In this document: positions 1-11,901 of the stretch, one piece after another | Numbering within the stretch: the stretch's first letter is position 1 | Layout: each line of letters starts with the position of its first letter | Source: Erigeron canadensis | Taxonomy: Eukaryota > Streptophyta > Magnoliopsida > Asterales > Asteraceae | DNA length: 64,000 nucleotides | NCBI RefSeq assembly: GCF_010389155.1 | Contig: NC_057769.1 | Location: 35,759,548 to 35,823,547 of the forward strand | Direction of reading: 5' to 3' | Made by a program: the position numbers and the translations under genes | The notes under the pieces: generated by a model | Told to the model about the DNA's origin: nothing | What the model saw: only the letters and a program-made list of their open reading frames with translations | The model's database searches: none

Positions 1-291
1 TCCATATTATATGTCTAACCTTATTTTTTTTTATAATTAATATGAAAAATGATTGACTTTATCTTAACTCTTTATTTTTAAATCCATATCTACCATTGAT
101 TTATCGTAGTGTTTTTACTTTTTCATCACCCTAATCGGTTTTATATATTAATGTTCATCTTTACAAGTATGTTGCTATCTCAATATTAAATTAGAATGCA
201 TCGATAACAAATTACATACATATTTCTATATACTTTTTGGTTTTAACTTTTTAATTAAACGATCCGGATTGAACCCGGGTTAATTAGCTAG
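1..291 (+). mobile_element. Helitron 3' end (5' part outside window)
   Basis: AT-rich sequence ending at about 262-291 in a short GC-rich palindrome (TTGAACCCGGG type) followed by CTAG and a T. The same terminus recurs at 2085-2117. A hairpin plus CTAG before T is the usual plant Helitron 3' end. The 5' end is not visible, and no helicase ORF is seen. Confidence 0.45.
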
Positions 292-1515
292 TTATAACAA
301 AACCGAAATCCCAATGGTGCTTGCTTTATTATTATTATTTTTCTCTAATTATATCAATTTATAGAGCTCACTTGTGGATTTTTTATAGATTGTTAGATCC
401 AAAAGTTTGGGACAAGCTACATCTGTACCACTTGGAATTGGATCGCACTTTGCCAATCAGGTAAATAGCTGTAAATTCATATCTATGAACTGATTCATGT
501 AACTATATAAAGTACATATTTGTTTAATTTGTTACACTCAATTAACCCCTTAAAAACTAGATGGTTACAAATCAACTTTTGATAAATAGTTAATATTAAT
601 TTACATGATCACTATAAACGTTATTTTTTTATTTAAAACAATGTAAGAAGTTGTTGGAAAAAAATGAATTTTTTAAACTCAAAGTTTAAAAACTAATACA
701 TTAATTAGAAAAAATGTTTGAGATTCATTATCAAATCAAAATATAAAATTTCAAAATAAATAAGAATTAATATTAACTAGATTTTAGCCCGTGTATATCC
801 ACGGAATATAAAAGCAATCATCTTTTGTTAATTTATCAATCATCTTTGTCTTAAAAATATCGAGTACTATAATGACTTAAATATCATTGATAGTATAAAA
901 TATTAAGTTCAGTGCTTTTGATTTTTAAATTGATCAAACTTTACATTAAGTATAAGTTTTGCTGATATATGATTTATCATTTATGTATTTTATTCGTTAA
1001 CTTGAGCATATTAACGATTTGAATGCTTATAATGAAGCTATGAGTTATATTAAAATATAACATTAAAAATTAGCATAAAATTAAAAAGGCAAAGGCTAAT
1101 GCTTTTTTTGCCAAAATAACAACTTTGTGTAAAAAAATTGTGTATTTTAAAATTTGTAAATAAAAAAAGGTAAAGTAGCATAAATTTAAAACTAATATAT
1201 TTTTATTTATTAAATATTTAGAGCATCAAGTTCAGAAAATTTAAATAAAATATACCTTTGTAAATCATGGTCGAACAGTTCTTTTTACCTTTGTAGATAA
1301 TATAATAGTAAAATATGTTTAAAAAAATAGCTTACCCATGTTTTGGATGAAGTTAATAAAAGGTTTGATATTGTATTTATCCATTTATGTGTCCTCAACT
1401 TTTTTTATTAAAAAAATAGCTTACTCATGTTTTAAATGACGTTAATGATAGATTTGATATTGCATTTATCCACATATGTATTCTCGACTTTTTTTTTAAT
1501 AATCTATTATCTCTA
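292..1515. other. AT-rich intergenic DNA with a possible minus-strand Helitron end
   Basis: No gene is supported. At 777-812 the sequence CTAGATTTTAGCCCGTG, followed by a complementary CACGG, looks like a Helitron 3' end read on the minus strand; its 5' partner was not found. A stretch of about 35 bp at 735-770 recurs almost unchanged at 2290-2328. Confidence 0.4.
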
Positions 1516-2012
1516 TCTCTATATATAATAAAACAAGATTGTTTTCTATAAGTAATTTTAGAAAGTTTTTGATGTGGCAAATTCATAGTTCACCTTAAAA
1601 AAAATTATTTAATTATGATGTCATATTTATAAAATAGAAAAAGCCTTTTACATCTTTAATAAAAGTATTAATCATTTATATAAAGAAAAAAAAATCTCTC
1701 TTAGATAATATTTGTTTTTTTTATTTACTTAATGCAATAGTCATTTTTATTTTAAAAATTATTATTGTGTTAGTGATTTATTAACTATATAGTTATTGTG
1801 TTAGTTGAATTATTAGATTTATATCAAGTCAATCATTTATATAAAGAAAAAAAAATCTCTTTTAGATAATATTTGTCTTTTTTTAATTTACTTAATGCAG
1901 TAGTCATTTTTATTTTAGAAATTATTACTGTGTTAGTGATTTATTAACTATATAGTTATTGTGTTAGTTGAATTTTTAAATTTATATCAAGTTATAATGC
2001 TTTAATTACAAA

Positions 2013-2053
<41 letters not shown>

Positions 2054-2117
2054 ATATCTTTTATAATTTTAAAATTTTAATTAACATGACCGGGTTGAAC
2101 CCGGGTTGATTAACTAG
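1516..2117 (+). mobile_element. Non-autonomous Helitron
   Basis: Begins TCTCTATATATAATAAA directly after an A and ends in an ACCCGGG-type hairpin plus TTGATTAACTAG directly before a T, which fits Helitron insertion between A and T. Length is 602 bp with no coding capacity. It contains an imperfect direct repeat of about 160 bp (around 1672-1830 and 1831-1993) and an AT run at 2018-2050. Confidence 0.6.
1672..1993. repeat. Two-copy direct tandem repeat, about 160 bp
   Basis: Both units carry ATCATTTATATAAAG, the same AATCTCT..TTAGATAATATTTG block, TTAATGCA(A/G)TAGTCATTTT and AACTATATAGTTATTGTGTT in the same order with a few substitutions. It lies inside the Helitron-like element. Confidence 0.75.
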
Positions 2118-2231
2118 TATATTAACTAAATAAAGTTTTCTTAAATTTAAATGATGACATTAGCAAAAATCAATTTAATGTAATTGAGCAATTTGATTGG
2201 TTAATAAGTCATTAGGTAAGTTGTCTTTTAG

Positions 2232-2269
2232 TAAAGATAAAGATAAAGATAAAGGTAAAGATAAAGATT
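2232..2269. repeat. (AAAGAT)n microsatellite
   Basis: About six copies of a hexamer AAAGAT/AAAGGT in a row. Confidence 0.85.
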
Positions 2270-3308
2270 AGTGAATTATCGGTTAATAAAATAAAATCAA
2301 AATATATAATTTCAAAATAAATAAGAATTAAAATGTTTTCTTTGTCGTTTTGTCAAACTAACCCATCCTTTTTAAGTTCCCGACGAAAGAAACCAAAACG
2401 TAAGTCAAGACTTTAGATGGGCCTTTTTTGCGTATGACTTGTTCGTTCCAAAACGGCAAAAAGTGAAGGCGTTGGGCTGGTGGAGTCATGCACGAAACCA
2501 ACACAAAAGTCCACATCTTATAAAAAAGAGTCTCTTCCCACGTGCAACTTGATCACCATTTCTATCCATATTTTATGAAAAGTGACAAAATACAATAATT
2601 ATCAAATATCTACAACAAATATAAAATATACACGGTTTTCAATGACTATTAATTGTTGTAGATGTATCATTCCTTATATTTTATCCATTTTAGCTCAAAC
2701 TTAAAATAAACATGTTGGGGGGTTTAGGTATTGTAAAATAAGTATTAAAGTAAAACAAATAAGACATGATCTTGACTCTTAGATCATGGTGAAATTGATG
2801 CACAAAGATTCATGTAGCAATTGATGTACGATGATTTTCATGATGCACGGTGATTATCACCGAAGTAAAATATATTGTTTTGATTGTTTTACTTTAATAG
2901 TTGTTTTATTTTACCTAAAACCTAAACATGATATATTTCAATGTGAGTCTATTTTTTAAAATTCAACCTATTTAATCAATTTTAGATATTTTATAGGTAT
3001 ATCCAAAAATCACTTATCATAACCCCATAAAGGTAATTTAATAAAATAGATAAATGAAAAATGCATATTACTTTTCACCTTTTGTAGTAGTAAGAGGAAA
3101 GTTGCTTTTTGATAATGGCCTTTTAGGTCCCAATAAACAAATTATTAAACTCTATTAATGTTTTGTCAAACAATTAAAACAGATTATTTATTTTTTTAAA
3201 CACTATAATCTGAAAATTAAATTAAAAAAACAGTTCCAAACACCCTCTTATTACTTTTTAGATTATGAGATGTTAAATTGTAAACAAAACAATATAGTTT
3301 AGTATGGG
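2270..3308. other. AT-rich intergenic DNA, no gene seen
   Basis: No ORF with recognisable content and no clear transposon boundary. A short inverted motif occurs around 2740-2920 (GTAAAATAAGTATTAAAGTAAAAC and its rough complement TTTTACTTTAATAGTTG), possibly an old MITE. Confidence 0.4.
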
Positions 3309-3317
3309 TATAAAAAA

Positions 3318-5265
3318 GGGCTAATTACTTGGAAAGTCCTTCAACTTGTCACTGAAACCTTTTATGGGGCTCGAACAGAAAAAAGTTCTATTTGAGGGAA
3401 GGAAAACGGCTAAAATATCTTTAGTGAGACCGAAACCACTTTTTGCTTACGTGTACTATAAATAGCCGGTTTTATCATTATTTTAATACAATATCTGCCT
3501 AACTCATTTTCCATGTGGATTATTTTTTTTAATATATATATATATAAATGTCAAAAGCCAAGCCAAATATAATACATCCTTAATCAGATTTTACCTCAAG
3601 ACACAATCAAAAGACATATATGCAAACTATGCATCTATCATTTAAATCACTTTAAATACACAACAAAGGAATTAACACACCTAAGGGGGGAGGTAGTCGA
3701 ACGCAAGATGGAGAGGGAGATGGGAGGGAGCTCGTGAGTTGGTGAGGGTTTCGGCCGCCACTACGGCGAGATGGAGGGAAGGTTGGAGGTGGCGAGCTGG
3801 ATTCTCGCTGAAGGTTGGGAGAGAGATGGGGGAAGAAAGACTGAAGGTGTAAATGTTTTTGACCGTTGTAAGGACCAATTGTGTAAGTTTTCACACGCCA
3901 GTGACCAAAAGTGTAAATTGGGGTGGACGTGTTTTTTTTAGCTGCTTATTATTTTATTTTAAAAATAAAGATATTGATGGCCACTTTTTTTTTCTCCAAC
4001 CTTTTAGTTGGTTTTTTTTAGCAAAATGAAATTGATTCTTTTTAGCTGCTTTTTCTTTTATTTTCTTTTAGATTTTTTTAAAGTTTTTTTGTTTTAGCTT
4101 AAAGGTAAGTTTTGTTGTTTTTTTTCCAAATTTTTTTTTTTTGGCATCATGTAAATTTCTTTTTTTTATTTATGTAATGTTTTTTTTATTATTATGTAAT
4201 GTATTTTTTTTAATATTACATAATGTGTTTTATTATTAATAAAATATATAAATTAAAAAAAGGATTAATTATGCAGAGTTTATAATGTTAAGGATAAATT
4301 ATGAAATTTTGAACAAAAGATTGAGAGTGATGGTTACCACTATAAAAGGTTGGAGGGTTGAAATGAGATGGAGTAATTTGATTGGATAATTGAAAGGAGA
4401 TGGGAGGGATGAGAGTAATGACTCCCTCCACCCTAATAAATCTTCCACAAATCATCGTCTGCCACCACCTCCGGTTCTCTTCCATCCCAACTATCACCAC
4501 CGGCGCCGCCCGATGGCTTCTAACCCTTGATTTCAGTGATAGAAGTAATAGATGGAAGTGATGGTTTTGAAGTGTGTAAAGATTACGGCGGCCAACCGAC
4601 GAAAACATCGTAACAGTGGCAAAGGACTTTGATGATCTGAAGAAAGGTTACGTCGGTGGCAAAGGATTCCGGTGAGCATAAATTTTGATGGGTCGATTCT
4701 ATTGTAAGGAAGGATTCTGGTGAACGTCGTAGTTTATCAACAACCCCACCAATTGCCCCAAATTACTCAGATCTCAACATTTCATCACTATCCAATCGCA
4801 AATAATCCAAATTCAAATTCACCAATAATAAATGAGTGAAAAAAAATAGAAAATAGGTGAGAAATATATTTCAGCGGAAACATAATCTTCTCGATGATGA
4901 AAAGGATTGGGTTTCTAAAGTGGATTTTGAATAGATGATGAGATTTGAAAGAACTTGCATTGTGAGTTGAGGATTTGGGTGTTTGATCATATCCAACAAA
5001 TGTTCCACTTATAAAAGGTGTTATAAGATAATGGAATATACATGTGGATATTATAATTCCTTTTTTACCTGTATTATCCATGTAAGAAATTTAAGACTTA
5101 AACATAAACGAAATTTTTTATAAATTCTTTTTTAACTGACTACTTGTACGAAGCCCCACAAAAGTCATTTTAGCCGTTTTCCTTCCCTTAGATTGAACTT
5201 TTTTTGTTCGAGCCTCAGAAAAGGTTTCAGTGACAATTTGAAGGATTTTCCAAGTAATTAGCCCT
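3318..5265. mobile_element. Non-autonomous Mutator-like element (MULE)
   Basis: Terminal inverted repeats of about 100 bp: the left end begins GGGCTAATTACTTGGAAAG and the right end is its near-exact reverse complement, ending CTTTTCCAAGTAATTAGCCC-like. The 9-bp direct repeat TATAAAAAA lies immediately outside both ends (3309-3317 and 5266-5274). Long terminal repeats plus a 9-bp target duplication define Mutator-like elements. The 1.9-kb interior has no transposase ORF but contains GC-rich islands (3690-3800 and 4440-4650) unlike the surroundings, possibly captured host DNA. Short ORFs inside it have no recognisable domains. Confidence 0.85.
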
Positions 5266-5543
5266 ATAAAAAAGTATCTAGTAGTTAAAAAGTGCGAAGT
5301 GTAAAGTTGTATGAGTAAGGGATGGTCGGAAAAGGGGTGGCAAGAAAGGGGAAGGCTGGCGAAGGTGGAGGCTGGCAGAGACGTTAGCCGGTGGGTGGGA
5401 GAGGGTGACCGGAAAGTGATATATAGGAGTGGGAGAGAGTGTGGCTAGTAGTGAATGAAAAGTGTGAAGATGTCTGAAACAATATGATTGATGTTTTTTA
5501 CGTTAAATGAAGCTATAATAAGTCCATCTTTTTCTCAAACAAA

Positions 5544-5783
5544 AAACAGCATGGTTGGAATGCTGGATCACTCTGGTCTCTGGAGATAGAGGTCATGGGT
5601 TCGATCCTCATCTGATGCAAAGGTTGGAGGGCCTTTTCTACCTTTAGGTAGAAATGGAAGTAGCCTCTCTATTTAGGTAGAGGTAAGGTATGCCTACATC
5701 TTAACCTCCCCCATACACCGTCGATCGAGGTATTGGAGCTCAAAACCTACGGAAGGCGGCACTGAGCAGTTTCGTTCTTTCTT
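5544..5783 (+). mobile_element. tRNA-derived SINE with 18-bp target duplication
   Basis: A 240-bp element with an A-box-like start (TGGTTGGAATGCTGG) and a perfect pol III B box (GGTTCGATCC at about 5594-5603), ending in a T-rich tail. It is flanked by a perfect 18-bp duplication, ATCTTTTTCTCAAACAAA, at 5526-5543 and 5784-5801. Internal box A/B and a long target duplication indicate LINE-mobilised retroposition. The body resembles the Au-type plant SINE family, from memory only. Confidence 0.85.
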
Positions 5784-5801
5784 ATCTTTTTCTCAAACAA
5801 A

Positions 5802-6207
5802 CCATCTTCATAGCTAATGTTTGCGTGCACATCAGACACCTTACAGAGTTTTTAAGTAAAAATAAACACCACCTTAATTACATATCCTTATAAAGTTAGT
5901 TAGTGAATGTTAATGTAGTTTCAATCTGATGGGAAGATAAGCTTGATTTGATAATATATCTACTGTTTTTCTCAATAAACTTTCTTTCCCAAAGATGGTA
6001 AGCTAAATCATAATTAAGCTTAGAAGTTACGTTTAACAAAACCTTTCTATATTTAGCAGAGTCAATAAATTACGTAGTAGCAGCACGATGTCATTTCAAC
6101 TTCATTCTCATTTTACTGGGAAGAATAGTTAGCTGCAATATATACTCTTTAAACTCCCATTTACCACAATATATAATCTTTTCACTCTCTAACTCATCAA
6201 ATTACTG
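5802..6207 (+). promoter_or_regulatory. Upstream region of the tandem-kinase gene
   Basis: About 400 bp of AT-rich DNA between the SINE and the kinase start. TATATACT at about 6139 is a plausible TATA box some 65 bp before the ATG. The promoter is inferred from position only. Confidence 0.35.
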
Positions 6208-9200
6208 ATGCCGCAGGTAAAGAGCTTGGAATACTTGAGAATTGAACTCAAAGACATTGAGTTTGCCACAGATCATTTCTCAGAGAGATTTGAAATTTCT
6301 CATGATAAATTTGGTGTTTACTACAAAGCAGAGCTAGAATGCTTTGATAGGAAAAATCCCCCATACAAGAGACGCTACACGGTAAAAATAAAACGCATGC
6401 ATTATAGATCAGAAGATGTGTTCAATACAGAAATGGAAATTCTTAGCAGTTGTAAGCATCGCAACATAGAATCACTTGTTGGATTTTGTGACGAAGGCAA
6501 TATGATACTTGTCTACGAGTATGTTTCTAGTACATACCTTTCCGGGTATCTAGGATCCCATATGCTTACATGGGAAAAACGTGTGAAAATCTGCATAGAT
6601 GTTGCACATGGATTGAGCTATCTTCATAATGAGACGGGGGACAAAAAGATAATAATACACCGTGATATTAATTGTAAAAGTATTGTGTATGACAACTATA
6701 ATTCCACCGCAACAATTGTTGGATTTGGACTTTCTGTATCATTGCCTTCGAATCAAGATGAGGACACTCTCCGTCTCAATGATGTTACTGTTACAGAACA
6801 TTACTTGGATCCTGAATATGCCAAGACTGGTAAACTCAAAAGGGAATCGGATGTATTTAGTTTTGGAGTGCTTATGTTTGAGATCCTATGTGGGAGGTCC
6901 GTCAATGAGATAATGTTACGGGAGGGTTCTGAATACAAAGGTATCACGCAACTGGTACAGGGATGGCTGGATGATGGAATAATAGATAGAATGGTGGCTC
7001 CTATATTAAAGGGAGTATGTGTTGAAAATAGATGGCTCAACAAAGATTCTTTGGACACATTTATAAAGATTGCATATGAATGTTTGGCTGAAAATCAAAA
7101 CGAGCGTCCAACAATGAAATTCGTTGTCAAGGAGCTTGAGAAAGCATTATCCTTTCTAGTAAGTCAATATTTTCAAAATATAATCTTCATTTTCTAGTTC
7201 TTTACAATTCAAAATAATTTCTTACATAAACTACTATACCTTTTTTTATTACTTTTTTTTTTTCAATTTGAGACCCTTCGATGGTATTACTCGCTTCTTA
7301 CCTTATCACAACATTGTTGCAGGTAAAGAGCTTGGAACACTTGAGGATTGGACTCGAAGACATAAAGTTGGCCACTAATAATTTCACAAGATGTTCAGAG
7401 ACAAGCGTGTCCCATAGTCTTTATTTAGCAGAACTCACATGTTTTGATAGAGAATATCCTTACTCCATAGAAGGGAAGAATAAAAACGAGTTACCAAAGA
7501 GAAACTACCAAGTGAAGATAAAATTAATCCACAACAAAGAATATCGGTTCCATACAGAAATTGAAGTTCTTAGCAGATGTAAGCATTGCAATATAGAATC
7601 TCTTCTTGGATTCTGTGATGAAGGCGACTATATGATTCTTGTCTATGAGTTTCTACCTACCACGCTTGAAAAATCTTTGAAAGAACAGAGTCTTACCTGG
7701 GAAAAACGTTTGAAAATCTGTCTTTATATTGCACACGGGTTAAATTATCTTCACAATGAGATGGAAGACCAAAAGAGGGTAATACATGGTAATATCAATT
7801 GTTATCACATTTTGTTGGACCATAATTGGGAGGCAAAGATTGGTAATTTTGAACAGTCCGTATTCTTGCCTCGGAATCATGTTGGTGATGCTATTCACAT
7901 GGCTAAGGTCAATGATAATGGATCTCGCACTGATCCAGAGTATTTTATGACAGGTAACCTGAAAAGAGAATCAGATATATATAGTTTTGGAGTAGTTATG
8001 TTTGAAATCTTGTGTGGGTTACCTGTCCCGTTTCTTGCTTCAATTTGGGGTCACTATACCAGTCTGGGGCAGTTGTTAAGAGAATGGATAGACAATGGAG
8101 TGATTCAGAAAAAGATAAGTCCCATAGTAAAGGGAGAAAATGGTGGTAACAAATTTTTCCTACCAAAAGGACCAAACAAAGATTCATTGGGTACATTCAT
8201 AAACATTGGATATCAGTGTTTGGCAGACAAGCAGGACCATCGTCCAACAATGGAAGTCGTCATCAAAGAACTTGAGAGAGCATTATGGTTTCAAGTAAGT
8301 CAGTATTACAATTATCCTCAAAATTTATATAGTTCAATTTTACTGATTGGGTTGACGTAGTAGATATTTAAATGACTATACGAGTACTTGAAAACATTAC
8401 AGTTTATAAACGTTAGTAATATTATTTACAAATACATCTAATGAGTTGAATGTGTCATGTTTATAGGAAAACCACAAAGACACCTTTAGAATGTCACTTG
8501 AAGACATAAAAGTGGCTACACAAAACTTCGGTGATGACATTGGAGGTGGAGGTTTTGGGAGGGTATACAAAGGAGAACTTGCACTTGGACAGAGTCGTTA
8601 TCCCATAGTTGCAAAGCTGTTAGATACAAGACATGGTCAAGGGGAGAAACAATATTACAATGAGCTACAAATTCTTTATGAGTATAAGCATGAGAATGTG
8701 ATTGGTCTTGTAGGCTACAGCAACGAAACAGATAAAAAAATCATTGTCTATGAACATGCATCCAAAGGAAGTCTTGATAAGTATTTGCATAATGCCAGCC
8801 TGACATGGAGGAACAGACTAAAGATATGTATCGATTTTGCAACGGGCCTGGATTTCCTTCATGGTGGTGGTAACGGACGTGAGGTGGTGATACATAGGGA
8901 CATTAAAGCAGCTAACATTCTATTGTTTGATGATTGGAAGGCAAAAATTGGTGATTTTGGGCTTTCCATAATAAGTGCAATAGATAATGAAACGGATCAT
9001 GTCATCGATCATGCTTGTGGCACAAAAGGCTACTTGGACCCGTTGTACTTAAGATCAGGTTTCTTAACCATAGAATCTGATATTTATTCATTTGGGGTTG
9101 TTTTATTCGAGATATTGTATGGGAAATCGACGCATGCAATCCACAAGCAGAAGGGTCAGTATCTTCCCAGTTTCATTAAACACATGTTCGAAGAAGGAAA

Positions 9201-10548
9201 ACAAGATGAGGTGGTGTTTCAGGCTATAAAGAATGAAATTGTGGAGAAATCATTGGCTACATTTCGAAACATTGCCTATCAGTGTTTACATGAAGACAGA
9301 GGAAAACGACCAACGGCAAATGAAGTTTTAGTTCGACTTAAGAAGTCACTGGAATTCCAAGTAAGTTATTATGAGCCGACTTATAACTTATTATTGGTGA
9401 ATTTATTTAATGAGCTGAGTGTCTGAATGGTTATTTGCAGGAAAACTACTTAGACACCTTTAGAATGTCAGTTGCAGATGTTATCCTGGCCACCCAAAAC
9501 TTCAGTCATGACATTGGCGGTGGAGGTTTTGGCAGAGTATACAGAGGAGAAGTTGCAGTTGGACCGAGTAACGAACATTACCCCCTTGTTGTAAAACGGT
9601 TAGAAACAAGTCATGGTCAAGCGGAGCAGCAATATTACAATGAGCTACAAATTCTTTATGAGTATCGGCATGAGAATGTGATCCGTCTTGTAGGATACTG
9701 TGATGAGAAAGATGAAAAGATAATTGTTTATGAACATGCATCTAAAGGAAGTCTTGATAATTATTTGCATGATGCTAGTCTGACATGGAGCAACCGACTA
9801 AAGATAAGCATCGATTTTGCAACAGGGCTAGATTTCCTTCATGGAGGTGCTTATGGACAAGAGGTGGTGATACATGGAGACATCAAAGCTGCTAACATTT
9901 TGTTGTTTGATGATTGGAAGGCAAAAGTTGGTGATTTTGGGCACTCCATAATAAGTACGACAGATAAAGAAACTGATTATGTTATCGATCGTGCTTGTGG
10001 CACAGAGGGCTACTTGGACCCATTGTTCTTAAAGTCGGGTTTCTTGACTATAGAATCTGATATTTATTCATTTGGGGTCGTTTTATTTGAGATCTTGTGT
10101 GGGAGATCGACATATGCAATCCACAGTGAGAAGGGTCAGTATCTTCCTAGTTTCATCAAACAAATGTCTCGACAAGGAAAACAAGATGAAGTGGTTTTCC
10201 AGGCTATGAAGAAAGATATTGAGCCGAAATCATTGACTACATTTCGAAACATTGCCCATAAGTGTTTACGTGAAGACAGAAAAAAACGACCAACGGCAAA
10301 TGAAATTTTGGTTCAACTTAAGAAGTCATTGCATTACCAAGTAAGTTATCATAGTCGTACTAGATGACTTCCTTGAATGCTGTTTTTATACCAAAACTAA
10401 AGTATGTATTCACTAAAGAAAAAAAGAATCAACCAAAAATATGTAGAATCTTAAGAAATTAATATGAGGATGGATTCAAAACTCTAATATTACATATCTA
10501 CATATATTTGCTTGGTTGAATTATATACAGGTGGAGGGCAAGGCATAG
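6208..10548 (+). CDS. Tandem kinase protein with four kinase domains (CrRLK1L-like, cytoplasmic)
   Basis: Exons 6208-7158, 7323-8294, 8467-9360, 9441-10340 and 10531-10548; all introns are GT-AG and phase 0, giving 1,244 aa. Each large exon encodes one complete kinase domain of about 300 residues. Domain 1 lacks a glycine-rich loop, has HRD but GFG instead of DFG, and HRDINCKS instead of HRDIKxxN, so it is a pseudokinase. Domain 2 has HGN and NFE in place of HRD and DFG and is also a pseudokinase. Domain 3 is canonical: GGGGFGRVYKG loop, AK lysine, HRDIKAANILL, DFG. Domain 4 keeps loop, lysine and DFG but has HGD. The last exon adds only VEGKA. There is no signal peptide or transmembrane segment, so it is probably cytosolic. 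The start ATGCCGCAG is the only in-frame ATG near the first domain; CCGCAG could instead be a splice acceptor with an unseen upstream exon. Tandem kinases are known plant immune receptors; a role in immunity here is inference. Separate transcripts per domain are an alternative. Confidence 0.8.
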
Positions 10549-11500
10549 GAGCCCAAACTTATAGTCTGGGATGTCTATATATATCTCTGGATCGAGAAGT
10601 CTAAGAGAACAATGGTCAAGATGACAACTTACCCAAAAGGATTTTACTTAAAAAACCCTTTGATTAGATTCACTTTATTATATGTAACGGTTTTGTGTTT
10701 ATAATAATAATGATACATATATGAAATGACTTATCAGATACTACTTATTATATGAAAAATGCAGCAGATGATGCACTTGTAAATATTATTACCAAATGGA
10801 TACAAACAATTTTTTCTTTTACTATAGTAGTAGTTGCATGCTTGGTTAGCTGTTGCAATTTGACTAAAATTGAGTTTGTTATCTATATAAAACCAAAGCA
10901 GCTAGTATGAATGATCAAAGAAACATCTATGTAAAGATGATTGTCTCTCAAATAAGTGACAATCACGTATCCCGGTAGTGTAACTTGATATATGCTGTTT
11001 GTGAGGTGGTGACAATTCTGACTCATTTACTCGTTAAGGGATTCATCCGGCTTTGTATTATCTTTGGGTAATTTGAGGGGGAAAAAACAGGTAAAAGGAA
11101 ATGGGTTAAATTGATTTAATGGTCGATCAGCTCAAATGGGTCAATCAGGTCAAATGGGTTTAACTGGCCAAAAAGCTACAATGGATGAACCAAGTCAAAT
11201 TGGTTGAACAGGTCAAACTGGTATATACTTTTATGATCTCTTATATGAGTATCTCAAAACATTCAGCTGAGATGTACAATTTTTTTTCTTGTACTTTTTT
11301 TGGGGCTGGGGCCTGGATAACTAGATGAGATTAAGTTGTACCCTTCTTCGGGTTCTCATTACGGGTAGTCGTGCTCCGTATGGAGTCGATATTAAATCGT
11401 TTGCTGCAATTCTCATATATGCTCGTGTGCTTTTTCATGAGCTTTTTGTTCGTGATTCCTATTTGTTTTGTCAGTTTCATTAAGCCCGCGTTATAAAGAT
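10549..11500. other. Intergenic region after the kinase gene
   Basis: Probable 3' UTR of the kinase gene followed by non-coding DNA. At 11100-11225 a loose array of TCAAATGGGT/GGTCAAACTGG motifs forms a degenerate minisatellite. No gene is supported. Confidence 0.4.
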
Positions 11501-11901
11501 CTCAAGCTGAAAATGGCTTTCATCATCGTTGGCTCGTCCTATTGACTCCATTAGTAGATAAATTGTTGTGACAGAAACCTTTGATGTAGGTGAGCTATCA
11601 AAGGGCCATCCAAATTCACCAAAGATGCACTTTTAAAATACAATAATAACACACATTAACTTTTAAACAGTTTTGTTATACACCTCATATATAATTAACA
11701 ATCTAACTATAAATAACTATAATGGATCCTTCGATCTTGCCACCTATTTTGTAGTCACTCCAAGATTGATAGAGATGTATTTGTCTTTCTCAAGAAACAT
11801 AATTTATCTATATCTTACATTGTGTCACCCTCCATTAAACTTATGAATTAGACTACCTTGTTAGTTAAACTCGATTAAAAAGAGGAAAAAATCAATTATC
11901 C

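Noticed and set aside
3652..3894. Proline- and serine-rich open frames on the minus strand
   Set aside because: They lie inside the Mutator-like element, overlap each other in several frames and show no domain or splice context.
4288..5081. Minus-strand frames of about 100 codons
   Set aside because: Interior of the same transposon; no recognisable content.
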